Assembly (NCBI RefSeq): GCF_026262505.1 | Contig: NC_067206.1 | Location: 9,172,268 to 9,236,267 of the forward strand | Origin: Trichomonas vaginalis G3 | Lineage: Eukaryota; Parabasalia; Trichomonadida; Trichomonadidae | DNA: 64,000 nucleotides | Direction: 5' to 3' | Shown here: positions 16,783-24,954 of the stretch, in pieces | How positions within the stretch are numbered: position 1 is the first letter of the stretch | Layout: the number at the start of each line of letters is the position of its first letter | Program-made: the position numbers and the translations under genes | Notes under the pieces: model-generated | What the model saw: only the letters and a program-made list of their open reading frames with translations | Told to the model about the DNA's origin: nothing | The model's database searches: none

Positions 16783-17367
16783 ATGACCGAAGAAGTTGAA
16801 ACGGTAGATTTGACACCACAAACAAAAAGTTCAGAACCATTGTCAAAACCTGTCAAAGAACTTACAGATGAAGAGAAAAATTCAATAATAGAAAGTGCCA
16901 GGTCTGGAAATACAAACCCTAACTATAAAGTCACTTTTCATAGAAATGGAACGGCTAGTATCTCAAAAAAGAAACAGACTCTCACAAATAAAATATTGAA
17001 GTCTGAAGGAGCTTTCGAGACAACAGATGGAAAAGTTTACTTCACTGACCAACAGTTCATTATAGAACATCTCATTGACTTAGAGTCAAAATATTCTAAA
17101 CTTTACAACAAACACAAAAAGTTGAAAGGAAAACAAAAACAAATGGCATATGATATTTATGAAGATGTTGACGACACAACTGTTCCTGCAGGTGAAGTAA
17201 AGTCAGAGGAACCGAAAAGTGACGAAAAACCGATAGAAGAAGAGAAACCAAAAACTGAAGATAAACCAAAACCAAAGTTTAGTTTCCAAACTAAACCAAG
17301 TCAACCTTCATTAGCTGGTATGGGTTGGCGTCAAAGACTTATGGCAGCAGGCTGTTATGTTAAGTAA
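16783..17367 (+). CDS. Hypothetical protein with DGR-K-x-K-like N-terminal domain
   Basis: A 194-residue protein. Residues about 28-70 (EEKNSIIESARSG, YKVTFHRNGTASISKKKQTL) follow the pattern of the short domain in the Maverick capsid-cluster proteins at 15882 and 24119. A charged coiled coil and a Glu/Lys/Pro-rich linker follow, and it ends in GMGWRQRLMAAGCYVK. It lies immediately upstream of the polymerase. The shared domain is the main hint that El-3 belongs to the Maverick lineage. Confidence 0.6.
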   Translation: MTEEVETVDLTPQTKSSEPLSKPVKELTDEEKNSIIESARSGNTNPNYKVTFHRNGTASISKKKQTLTNKILKSEGAFETTDGKVYFTDQQFIIEHLIDLESKYSKLYNKHKKLKGKQKQMAYDIYEDVDDTTVPAGEVKSEEPKSDEKPIEEEKPKTEDKPKPKFSFQTKPSQPSLAGMGWRQRLMAAGCYVK

Positions 17368-17398
17368 AGAAAAAAACATTTTTTTTCTTTTTATAAAA

Positions 17399-19552
17399 AT
17401 GCCCCCATATAGAATGGATAGAAAGTCTGCTAGAATAAAAGCAGAGTTACAAAGATATGGTTGGAGAGTTTCGAAGAATTTTAAATATAGGAAGGGAAGA
17501 CCCATAAAAGTCTATGACAAACTGGCTGGTCTTCGCTACGAAATGGATTTGGAAACAGCACGTGCAAATTATCCAAACAGACTAGAGAGGTTAGAAGAAG
17601 AACGTCTTATGGACATGCCTTTCGATGTTAGTGAACCTCAAGTTGAAGGACACGACGGCTTTGCCAGATTCTACTGGAAACATGACGAACAATTGCATCC
17701 TTTGAGAAGGAAAAAAGGTAGTGCAGAGGATGGTCATGCTCCCATGGAAAGAACAAGATATGCATATGAAAAGTATCGTGAAGTTAGAAGTCAAATTACA
17801 TCTGGTCGAACCTTTACAGTAAACTTTGACGAAGGAAAGAACAAAGAAGGCTTCATGGGAGTACTTGCTGCCATACAAGACGGAAATAAGAAAGGACACA
17901 ATCTCAGATTGACCATAACGGATTTGGATGGTCACATTTACTATGCAAATGGCAATGAACAAACAGCTGCAAAACTTCTTGACGCTTTCAAGACTACAAA
18001 GAGAGAACAAATGGTTGACTCCGACTCAGACATTTTGAATGCAATTGAAGGAATTGCAAGTGTCAAGTTCGAATGGTACCAACCTAACCCTCAAGCAGTC
18101 AGACAACATGCTGGATACTTCCCCTTCATAAATAAGTCTGACATTGACTTGACAAGGTATGGAATTTACAATTCAATTGAAACAATTGTCAATGAACCTT
18201 GTATTCTTACATGTCTCAGGAACTCTGGTCTTGTTACAGATGAGAAGATGAAGTATCTTGAGTCATGTGTGAAGACAAGGTACATTCTCAGAGGTCAATT
18301 GGCAAAAATTGCACCGTTGGCAAATGTCAATATCCGAGTCAACATACCTACAGCTAAAGGTTCTTCACATGACGACTATGTTGTTGAGTTCAATTTACCA
18401 TGGTTGAAGATTGCAATTGTCCACAACCACTTCATGTTGAACGAAAGTCTTACAAACCCATTGTTCGGAAAAGGCAAGTGCAACATTGTCAGAGCTGTAA
18501 ACATTCTTTTCGAGAAAGGTTTGTTGGAACCAATTCCAGATGACAAGCTGACAGAAACTTTTGTACCAAAAGACGAAACAAACTTTTCATTGTTAGCAAG
18601 ACCAAAAGTTGTTCCAGACAAAGTTCTAGTACAAAAGAAGTACACAATTCCAAAAGGAGTTGGATTGTTCGGATACCAACCTGAACCAGAAGAACTTCCA
18701 ATGAGGTTGCAAGAACTTCAAGATGCTATAAACAAACTTCCATTGAGACATCCAATTGACGTCAAATTGTATTGGAGAGCATCTGAGTTAGGTCAGAAGG
18801 TTTTATATGAAACAGGTTGCTTCGACGATGTTTATGAGATAACAGGAGAAGTTTCTCAGAAGATAAGAGACTCACTTGAATTTCCACAAACTGGACCAAT
18901 TGGTTGCGACAAGTTCGACTCAGATGAAAAGATATACTATGTCGACCTTAACGCTGCATACATGAGGTTTGTCCAATATATTCCGACTGGAATTCCAAAC
19001 GAAGATGGTGAGTTCCCGGGAAGGAACTATACAGTTGGAAAAGTCATACAACAACTGTATGATATTAGGAAAGCTTCAAACCCCAAACTTGCAATGACAC
19101 TCAAATTGCTTATGAATTCGACATGGGGATATTCCATTAAGAAACCTCAAGAGATGAAGAGTAAACATTATGAGAAGGTCGACAACTTTGTTGAAAGGTT
19201 TTCTCCTTTTGTTTTGAAGTACGAATTCACTCAAGGTCAAAGTGGCTTAGTAACCACATTAAAACCTATTGTCGAACATTGGTCTTACCCTCAGTTCGCA
19301 AAGGCAGTCCTTGACAACTACAACAAATTCTTCTCCGAAGTCAAATCCAAAGTGAAGGTTTACTATGAGAACATTGACGCACTCATGACGAACGAAGAAG
19401 GATACAACAAACTCATTGAAATGGGTTTAGTCGGTGAAAAGATGGGTCAATTCAAATTGGACAAAATTTTCACCGAAGTTCATGTCCTCTCCAAGCGTAA
19501 GTACTGGGGCATACTTGAAGACGGCACAGAAATAAAACATTGCATGAAATAA
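17399..19552 (+). CDS. Divergent polymerase B-like protein of El-3
   Basis: A 717-residue protein. Palm motifs are recognisable: A-like YYVDLNAAYMRF (Asp516), B-like LKLLMNSTWGYS (Asn573) and a divergent C-like region near residues 655-660. I see no exonuclease motifs. Residues 268-350 carry EPCILTC (Cys268) and HNHFMLNE (His344), matching in order and spacing the Cys405/His485 module of the Mav-1 polymerase. Start at 17399 is preferred because the AT-rich leader TTTTTTTTCTTTTTATAAAA stands right before it; an upstream ATG at 17357 is possible. Whether it still polymerises DNA cannot be judged. Confidence 0.7.
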   Translation: MPPYRMDRKSARIKAELQRYGWRVSKNFKYRKGRPIKVYDKLAGLRYEMDLETARANYPNRLERLEEERLMDMPFDVSEPQVEGHDGFARFYWKHDEQLHPLRRKKGSAEDGHAPMERTRYAYEKYREVRSQITSGRTFTVNFDEGKNKEGFMGVLAAIQDGNKKGHNLRLTITDLDGHIYYANGNEQTAAKLLDAFKTTKREQMVDSDSDILNAIEGIASVKFEWYQPNPQAVRQHAGYFPFINKSDIDLTRYGIYNSIETIVNEPCILTCLRNSGLVTDEKMKYLESCVKTRYILRGQLAKIAPLANVNIRVNIPTAKGSSHDDYVVEFNLPWLKIAIVHNHFMLNESLTNPLFGKGKCNIVRAVNILFEKGLLEPIPDDKLTETFVPKDETNFSLLARPKVVPDKVLVQKKYTIPKGVGLFGYQPEPEELPMRLQELQDAINKLPLRHPIDVKLYWRASELGQKVLYETGCFDDVYEITGEVSQKIRDSLEFPQTGPIGCDKFDSDEKIYYVDLNAAYMRFVQYIPTGIPNEDGEFPGRNYTVGKVIQQLYDIRKASNPKLAMTLKLLMNSTWGYSIKKPQEMKSKHYEKVDNFVERFSPFVLKYEFTQGQSGLVTTLKPIVEHWSYPQFAKAVLDNYNKFFSEVKSKVKVYYENIDALMTNEEGYNKLIEMGLVGEKMGQFKLDKIFTEVHVLSKRKYWGILEDGTEIKHCMK

Positions 19553-19574
19553 AAAATTTTTATTCGAATTTGAA

Positions 19575-19820
19575 TTAAAATGTGGGAATTCTTGGGAACG
19601 GGAAAGGCTTATTTACTTGAGGAACAGGTAAAGGTGGTGGAGGTGGAGGTGGTGGCAACCAGTCCATTTTATATTCCTTCCTAGCTAATTTCCGTTTAAT
19701 TTCATGGTCGCCCTCGGAGTCTTTGAATCGGACAGGTCGAGTTACACCATTCTTGGTCTCAAACTCATATATAACCTGTTTGTCTGTATTTTCGTCGACT
19801 ATGGCACGAGACACGAACAT
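19575..19820 (-). CDS. Small protein with polyproline tail
   Basis: An 81-residue protein (start MFVSRAIVDENTDKQVIYEF). The N-terminal part is beta-like and charged. The C-terminal part is an eight-proline run and further Pro-rich sequence (PFPFPRIPTF). The family is unknown. Its start is only 30 bp from the start of the divergent gene at 19851; the spacer includes AATGACACTTTTTGTCC. Confidence 0.5.
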   Translation of the reverse strand: MFVSRAIVDENTDKQVIYEFETKNGVTRPVRFKDSEGDHEIKRKLARKEYKMDWLPPPPPPPPLPVPQVNKPFPFPRIPTF

Positions 19821-19850
19821 TGACCAAACGGACAAAAAGTGTCATTTCGG

Positions 19851-20114
19851 ATGGTCACGCAGCCAATCGCATTCGAGCACTTCGAAGAAGCCTTACGTTC
19901 CAAGGGAGAGGGTGTCTGGTGCAAGGCAGAGGTCATGAAACTCTACGAGCAGTACATCCTCAATGCCTGGGAGGACAAATCGTCCTTGGATTGGCAATTC
20001 TACCAACTCCTCTGGGACGACCTCCTACGCAACTGGGATAACGAAAGAGCCCAATTCAAAGGTCGGGAACTAATTTTGCAAATTACCCTTAATTTAACAT
20101 ACTTATCCAAATAA
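19851..20114 (+). CDS. Hypothetical protein, 87 aa
   Basis: Starts MVTQPIAFEHFEEALRSKGEG. Trp-rich and helical (NAWEDKSSLDWQFYQLLWDDLLRNW). I do not recognise the family. The arrangement of Trp and acidic residues is reminiscent of the small 41237-41431 protein in the other El-3 segment (AAWQYLLDNFFEF), but this is weak. Divergent from the polyproline gene. Confidence 0.45.
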   Translation: MVTQPIAFEHFEEALRSKGEGVWCKAEVMKLYEQYILNAWEDKSSLDWQFYQLLWDDLLRNWDNERAQFKGRELILQITLNLTYLSK

Positions 20115-20163
20115 ACACCTAAATTTACTTGGGGTTTCCCCCTAAAATAAAATTTTTTTACTC

Positions 20164-20853
20164 TTAGAACCACTCGAGGTTCTCCTTACGGTTGTTGAGC
20201 TTGTCACCGTCAATGTGTCTGACCCTCGTCTTCTTGTATGGATTTGGAACCCATTGCATACCGACAAGCCTTCCCATGGAAATTGAACCGTAATTCCGAA
20301 GGTTAAGGTTCAAGTGTCCCAAGTTGTTGAGGACTGGGGTAAGAACCTTGCCTGTCTCCTTGTTGCGGATTTGGTATGGGTAGGGTTGGGAAATTTCGTA
20401 AGCGTCATCGGCAACAAGGGTTGCCCAAACTTCCTCTTCTTCGTGTTTCTCTTCTTCCTCTTCTTCCTCTTCTTCCTCTTCTTTGATAATACCTTCGGCA
20501 ATTCTGTGTTCACGAAGTACGGTGTTGCATGTTCTGTCCTTTCCGAGTACCTTCCAGATGGCGTCTATCTCTTCGAAGAAACGGTAGATGAGTCGGGCAA
20601 GGTTTTGGTTCTCTATGTCGTATTGGCGCAAGGTTTCCGCGAAATCGTTCAGGACTTTCTCATTGGAAGCTTGGTTCGTGAGGACATTGGCTTTGAGATT
20701 GGTCATCTCTGTCATAAGACTACTTTGGAGAGTCTTAATGGTGTTTGTCAGATGAGCTTTCAATTGGGCAATTTGAATTTGAATTGGGCGCTTGTCTGGC
20801 AACCTTGAAAGGACATCTGCCATTGAGTTTGGCTTCGGTGCTTGTTCGGACAT
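20164..20853 (-). CDS. Coiled-coil protein with NUMOD4/HNH-like C-terminus
   Basis: A 229-residue protein. Residues about 25-110 are helical and likely coiled coil; an 11-residue Glu run follows near 126-136. The last 80 residues fit the NUMOD4 plus HNH pattern of homing-type endonucleases: YEISQPYPYQIRNKETGKVL, then MGRLVGMQWVPNP, then VRHIDGDKLNNRKENLEWF. In such enzymes the His and Asn residues of HIDGxxLNN and ENL lie in the nuclease fold. Some eukaryotic and viral relatives only bind DNA, so activity is open. It is transcribed towards the polymerase. Start set by the MSEQAPKPN ATG. Confidence 0.65.
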   Translation of the reverse strand: MSEQAPKPNSMADVLSRLPDKRPIQIQIAQLKAHLTNTIKTLQSSLMTEMTNLKANVLTNQASNEKVLNDFAETLRQYDIENQNLARLIYRFFEEIDAIWKVLGKDRTCNTVLREHRIAEGIIKEEEEEEEEEEEKHEEEEVWATLVADDAYEISQPYPYQIRNKETGKVLTPVLNNLGHLNLNLRNYGSISMGRLVGMQWVPNPYKKTRVRHIDGDKLNNRKENLEWF

Positions 20854-21037
20854 CGAAAAAATGAAGTGGTTTGAGAATGGCGGTTTTACTTCAAAAAGCT
20901 TGTTATGACAGTTATGTCATACAACAAGTTTAAAATAATATCTTGTTCTTCTTCTGAACGTTTGTTGTCTCTTCCGATAAAAGTTTCGAACATGAGAACC
21001 AAAAAACGTTTTTTGAGATTGTGGAAGAGTTCAGGCA
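20854..21037. other. El-3 intergenic sequence left of the Mav-2 insertion
   Basis: No gene seen. It contains ATGACAGTTATGTCAT, an inverted repeat at about 20904-20920, and ACGTTTTTTG runs. It probably holds the promoter of the HNH-type gene and further El-3 sequence that was cut by Mav-2. Confidence 0.4.
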
Positions 21038-21043
21038 AACGTT
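21038..21043. repeat. Target site duplication AACGTT, left copy
   Basis: AACGTT stands directly before the terminal AGTTAGTATG of Mav-2 and is repeated at 37924-37929 directly after its other end. Six bases is the duplication length known for Mavericks. Confidence 0.9.
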
Positions 21044-21589
21044 AGTTAGTATGGTTATGTTGGGTATGGTGGCACTGCGTTCCACCTTACCCAATACTTG
21101 TGAATTTGACACTTTACAAAACCGTTAACGTATATTTTACAACATGAACGCAAAAACTAATTTAACCTTAAATATTTACAAAGCCGCCAACCACTTCACT
21201 AACGAACTCACTAATGTAAAAATAAACGTTCTCACTATCGTTCTCACTAACAACTTCACTAATGTTCTCATAAATTTTCCTCAATATCTTCATCATCAGT
21301 GTTAACCCTATTGTAGTCATACTTGAAGCCATAAACTTTCTCTAACTTCTTAACGTACAATTTACATAACTTACCTTCGTCATCGTATGGTTTAATGATA
21401 TAACTATTTCTATCTTTATACACAGTCAATGAAAAGTCAACTGGTCTCGGATGTATTTGAAAGAACATGTTATGCTCAGGAAGGAAGAATAAATGTTTAA
21501 ATGTATGTTTGTTATACTGTGGAATTCGAATGAGTTGCTTTTGTTCTGTCATTTACATCCAAATAAAAAATTTCAGTAAACTTAAAAAT
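21044..21589. repeat. Mav-2 terminal inverted repeat, left
   Basis: Begins AGTTAGTATG, contains a hairpin at about 21057-21097, subterminal TTAGTGAG repeats and a complete 94-residue ORF. It matches 37380-37923 in inverted orientation with a few small differences, and the match stops just beyond the ORF leader. Confidence 0.9.
21268..21552 (-). CDS. Terminal-repeat ORF, 94 aa, left copy
   Basis: The protein is identical to the one at 37417-37701 because it lies inside the inverted repeat. It starts MTEQKQLIRIPQYNKHTFKHL, is beta-rich and ends in an acidic tail (NTDDEDIEENL). It is related to the Mav-1 end-proximal protein at 16282. Function unknown. A gene duplicated in both ends of a Maverick, transcribed outward, is noteworthy. 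The start-stop ATGTAA stands directly before its ATG. Confidence 0.75.
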   Translation of the reverse strand: MTEQKQLIRIPQYNKHTFKHLFFLPEHNMFFQIHPRPVDFSLTVYKDRNSYIIKPYDDEGKLCKLYVKKLEKVYGFKYDYNRVNTDDEDIEENL

Positions 21590-21649
21590 AAAATAAAAAT
21601 AAACGTTCTCGCTAAATAATAAAATAAACTTAAAAATAAACGTTGTCAG

Positions 21650-21716
21650 AGGTGAAAAAATAAATTTAGGTGAAGTGGTGAAATCTCACCTCTTTTTTCA
21701 CCTCTTTTTTCACCTC
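21650..21716. repeat. GGTGA palindrome block, Mav-2 left
   Basis: Variant of the Mav-1 block: AGGTGAAGTGGTGAAATCTCACC with additional TTTTTTCACCTC repeats. It lies just inside the terminal repeat, mirroring 37287-37330 at the other end. Confidence 0.6.
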
Positions 21717-21730
21717 ATGAATTCATTGCT

Positions 21731-21967
21731 TTATAACTCTCTTCTTTTCTCCAACTCTTCTAACTTCTTCCTAAGTTCAGCAATGTTGTCCTCATGAAGT
21801 TTAATCTTCCTTAATATACCTTCTCTATCTAATGGTTGCTTTATCTTTCTAAACTGAACTCTACCATCCTTCATAGTATGAACGTAAAAACCTTCTGGAA
21901 CCGCTCCTGATTTAATGTATTCTACCAAAAATTTTTGTTTCATTGCTTCAGTGACTTTAGTCGTCAT
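21731..21967 (-). CDS. Small protein of the DGR-K-x-K-x-PL family
   Basis: A 78-residue homologue of 15882-16118, with MTTKVTEAMKQKFLVEYIKSG at the start, the GFYVHTMKDGRVQFRKIKQPL core and a coiled C-terminus. Only a few residues differ between the two copies. Confidence 0.65.
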   Translation of the reverse strand: MTTKVTEAMKQKFLVEYIKSGAVPEGFYVHTMKDGRVQFRKIKQPLDREGILRKIKLHEDNIAELRKKLEELEKRREL

Positions 21968-22015
21968 TTTACTCTAAATAAAATGTTCAAATAAAATAAA
22001 ACTAACATTATTTTT

Positions 22016-22486
22016 TCAGTAAGGAAACGCAGGAGTTTTACGATTTATTTGAGGAGTAGGTTCTGGTTTAAATGTTGGAGTCGGTTTTGGAGTTGACTTT
22101 TGAACAGGAGTTTGTACTTTCATAGGTTCAGGAGTCATTGAAGGTGTTGTTTGTGAAGGCGTTGGTTTTGACGTTGGTTTTGGCGATGGTGTCGGAGTTT
22201 GTTCAAATTCAGCTACTTCAGTATTATTTATAACATTTGCTTTATTTCTTTTCAACATCATTACTGCTCCTGCTGTAGCTAGCAAACCTAGTGGGAGACC
22301 ATATTTTATATAAGGACTTGACCAAATGCTATTTTTGACAGGAGCTGGTGGAACACCTAACCTTGGTGAGACTGCTCTTTGCCATTGTGCAGCTCGTAAG
22401 AAATATTCAATAGGTGCTCCATAATCGTTTGGTAAAGTTTGTTTCATAGATGGTGAAGGTTCACGAGAGCTTGATGAAGAACTCAT
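22016..22486 (-). CDS. Single-pass membrane, Pro-rich capsid-cluster protein
   Basis: A 156-residue homologue of 15393-15833 with the same hydrophobic segment. The Pro/Thr tail is ten residues longer owing to extra PTPSPKP-type units. The variable tail length suggests repeat slippage in an exposed region. Confidence 0.7.
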   Translation of the reverse strand: MSSSSSSREPSPSMKQTLPNDYGAPIEYFLRAAQWQRAVSPRLGVPPAPVKNSIWSSPYIKYGLPLGLLATAGAVMMLKRNKANVINNTEVAEFEQTPTPSPKPTSKPTPSQTTPSMTPEPMKVQTPVQKSTPKPTPTFKPEPTPQINRKTPAFPY

Positions 22487-22516
22487 TTATAAGCTTTAAA
22501 AATAAACGTTCATCCT

Positions 22517-24091
22517 TTATTCCTCACTGTCGTCCGTGGCTAAGTTATAGTCGTCAAGTCTTATTATTGGTATGCCTGACTGTCTTACTTGTATTGCAAA
22601 GCAACAATCCCTCATAAATCCAATAAGTGGCTTTGGTACGTTTTCAGTTGCTAGTTCAATAGGTCCTTTAACAGACAATTTGTATGTTATTGGAGCAGTA
22701 GATGTTTGACCTTGCTGGAAGCAAAAGTCCACTTCTGTTGGAAAACCACATAAGAAATGTGTGTTGTCATAGCTATCCCATTTATGTTCCACACTACCAT
22801 CATCCACCAATGACCTCATAACATCTTCATTAAATCCAATCATATCATTGTTTGTATTGCAAGCGTTCGCAACCATTTCATAAAATACAGGTCCATATGA
22901 TTTTTCAGGTTCTGCAGGCATATTTCCATAAGCTCCCATGGAAAGCTGAAGATATTTAAACTTAGGGTTCTCAAAATTAACATAATAGTTGTCTTTCTTT
23001 CTAAATAGTGCCCAAATACTTTTAACATTAATAGGCGTATAAGCTGCTGTAAATGTTGCACTTGAACTATCTGTATTCTTTGAGAATGAACCGTCCATAG
23101 GAATCCAATCCATAACTTTAACAGGAAAACATAAAGCCTCGTTTGTATAATGTTCTACAAGTTCTGTATAAATGTTAGGGTCTAAAGAGAATGACTTTGG
23201 ATGAATGAAACATTCATTAAAATCCATCTTTGTTCGAAATAGTTGCTGGTTTACAGTTGTAATAGTAACTGTTCCACTAGCTTCTACTGCCTTCGTTATC
23301 ATAGTGAATGGTTCATTCCATGGAACAAATTTATTTGTCGGTGGATTTGAATCTGAAGCAAATGCAACTTTAAGAGTTGGATTGAAAGCAATGATATCAT
23401 TTACAGATATAGATGTGCATTGTAAGGCGTCGCTACTGAACTTTACTTTAAGCTGAATGTTTCCTGCAAAAGCTGGAATAAATCGAATAGCTTCTAATGG
23501 AAGGAATCTTCTAACAGGAATTCTTAAACGAAGCTTAAAATCAAATGATTTTCCTGCTGTAATTGGACCACTAACAATTTGTCCTGTTCTGCATGTTCCC
23601 GAATGACTCCATACATCTTCATGTCGAGTCTTTGAGAAAACATCTACTTTCTTTATTTGTTCGGTAGTTTGTGAGTTTGAAGTTATATATGCTTCTTCTC
23701 TTGCGTTGTCTTGAGAATATACGATACGACCATTTGCAAGGATTTGATATCCAGCAACTGCATAGAAAGCGTCATCGAAACCAATCCAAAATCCTGGTGG
23801 GTTTGTTTTATTGGAACCTGAACCAATTTCTTTATCTACAATAAATTGACCTTCCATTTTATACGTAATGAATGTATTGTAAAGGTCCAACATATTTTCA
23901 CCAGGAGGTGAGAGATTGAATGTTACCCATGTGTTATCTTTAGCAGTTCCAGGTTGTGATGGAATCTTTGCGTCAGAATATTTTCTATTAGTGTCACCAA
24001 TTTGAACTGCATTGTCTATGATATCGAAATATGAGCGAATCTGATGAATATGCTCTGCTGGAGTAAATTCGTTTAACTGTTCGTTCTGCAT
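22517..24091 (-). CDS. Major capsid protein, Mav-2 copy
   Basis: 524 residues, nearly identical to 13788-15362 (for example RQSGIPII against RANGIPII near the end). Looks whole. Same neighbours in the same order as in Mav-1, read on the opposite strand. The motif ATATTTTTATCTGAAGTAAATAC stands before its ATG (24092-24115). Confidence 0.8.
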   Translation of the reverse strand: MQNEQLNEFTPAEHIHQIRSYFDIIDNAVQIGDTNRKYSDAKIPSQPGTAKDNTWVTFNLSPPGENMLDLYNTFITYKMEGQFIVDKEIGSGSNKTNPPGFWIGFDDAFYAVAGYQILANGRIVYSQDNAREEAYITSNSQTTEQIKKVDVFSKTRHEDVWSHSGTCRTGQIVSGPITAGKSFDFKLRLRIPVRRFLPLEAIRFIPAFAGNIQLKVKFSSDALQCTSISVNDIIAFNPTLKVAFASDSNPPTNKFVPWNEPFTMITKAVEASGTVTITTVNQQLFRTKMDFNECFIHPKSFSLDPNIYTELVEHYTNEALCFPVKVMDWIPMDGSFSKNTDSSSATFTAAYTPINVKSIWALFRKKDNYYVNFENPKFKYLQLSMGAYGNMPAEPEKSYGPVFYEMVANACNTNNDMIGFNEDVMRSLVDDGSVEHKWDSYDNTHFLCGFPTEVDFCFQQGQTSTAPITYKLSVKGPIELATENVPKPLIGFMRDCCFAIQVRQSGIPIIRLDDYNLATDDSEE

Positions 24092-24118
24092 GTATTTACT
24101 TCAGATAAAAATATCTAT

Positions 24119-24553
24119 TTACTTCATTATTCTCACTCTTCTTCTTGGCATTCGTGGTGGAAGTTGTTTCTTGACATTTTCAATGAACTGTACATTCTCT
24201 TTTGTCTCAACTTCTTTCACTGGCGGGTCAGGGTTCTTTGACTCGGTTTGTTTTTCAATGAAATTCACGAACTTTGCAATAAGCTCTTGGTTCGTTATTG
24301 AAAGTACATCTGGCTTCTTTTCTTCTTGTTCTTTTGGTGGCTCAGTTTGAACAGAAGGTTTTATATGGGCTTCGTGGACTTCACCCTTGCCATGCACCTT
24401 AATGTTGTCGCTCTCTGCATTCGCTAATGGAACCTTTCTTTTTCTTACGTATATTTTACCATCTTTACTCTGACTTACGTAATAGAAAGGATGTTGTATT
24501 CCTCTTGCGTCATTTAATATAATAGACTCTCGCTCTGATTTTGACAAGCTCAT
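24119..24553 (-). CDS. Capsid-cluster protein, 144 aa
   Basis: Looks whole. Residues 1-45 (SERESIILNDARG, FYYVSQSKDGKIYVRKRKVPL) carry the short domain shared with 15882 and 16783. An acidic linker follows and a basic end (PPRMPRRRVRIMK) that could contact DNA. It lies 27 bp upstream of the capsid gene. A variant hairpin cassette is present near residue 50, with a 9-bp difference from Mav-1 that keeps the frame. Confidence 0.65.
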   Translation of the reverse strand: MSLSKSERESIILNDARGIQHPFYYVSQSKDGKIYVRKRKVPLANAESDNIKVHGKGEVHEAHIKPSVQTEPPKEQEEKKPDVLSITNQELIAKFVNFIEKQTESKNPDPPVKEVETKENVQFIENVKKQLPPRMPRRRVRIMK

Positions 24554-24598
24554 TTTACATCGGTTAAAGTTTTAATTTAGTTTTTTATCTGCAGTCAA

Positions 24599-24954
24599 AT
24601 GACTCAGACAAGTCTATGGACAAGACCCAAGGGGTCATAGATGTTGAAGCATTGAAGAAAGAAATTCGCGAGCAAATTTTATCCGAACTGAAGGAACAAA
24701 AACAAGAACAAAAGCCAGAGAGACCAAAGAGAAAACTTAGTGAAAAACAACTAGCTGCATTAGCTGCTGGAAGACAGAAGAACCCACGTTTGCTGGCGAA
24801 AAAAGCTAGAGAAGAAGCAAAAGCAAAGGAAGAACAAAAAGCAAAGAAGCTGAAGCAAAGAAAGAGTAAATGGTTTATTTTTATCCAAACTAAATGTATA
24901 GACAAATACCTTTATCTGTTGCGTTCAGTAGTGAAAACCCTGACGTCAAAATAA
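24599..24954 (+). pseudogene. Small basic Lys/Ala-rich gene, Mav-2 copy
   Basis: Homologue of 13028-13288 with the same VIDVEALKKEIREQILSEL helix and basic middle. It seems broken about once relative to Mav-1. The main reading frame runs on into the start of the penton-like gene. Confidence 0.55.

Larger units (their letters stand above)
16764..21043 (+). mobile_element. El-3, Maverick-like element, left segment
   Basis: Sequence between the right end of Mav-1 and the left end of Mav-2. Base and codon use is less AT-rich than in the Mavericks. It holds a divergent polymerase B, an HNH-type protein and small genes. The target duplication AACGTT shows that Mav-2 was inserted into it, so it continues at 37924. 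No ends of its own are visible. Some genes look whole, the far part is broken. Confidence 0.65.

Noticed and set aside
20314-20808. A 164-codon plus-strand frame with a Phe/Leu-rich stretch that looks like a membrane segment.
   Set aside because: It is the antisense of the polyGlu and coiled-coil part of the HNH-type gene.
16660-21130. A 4.4-kb transposon with the hairpin-bearing sequences as its own inverted repeats.
   Set aside because: The third copy at 37820-37923 and the AACGTT duplication show that these are the outer ends of Mav-1 and Mav-2 facing each other.
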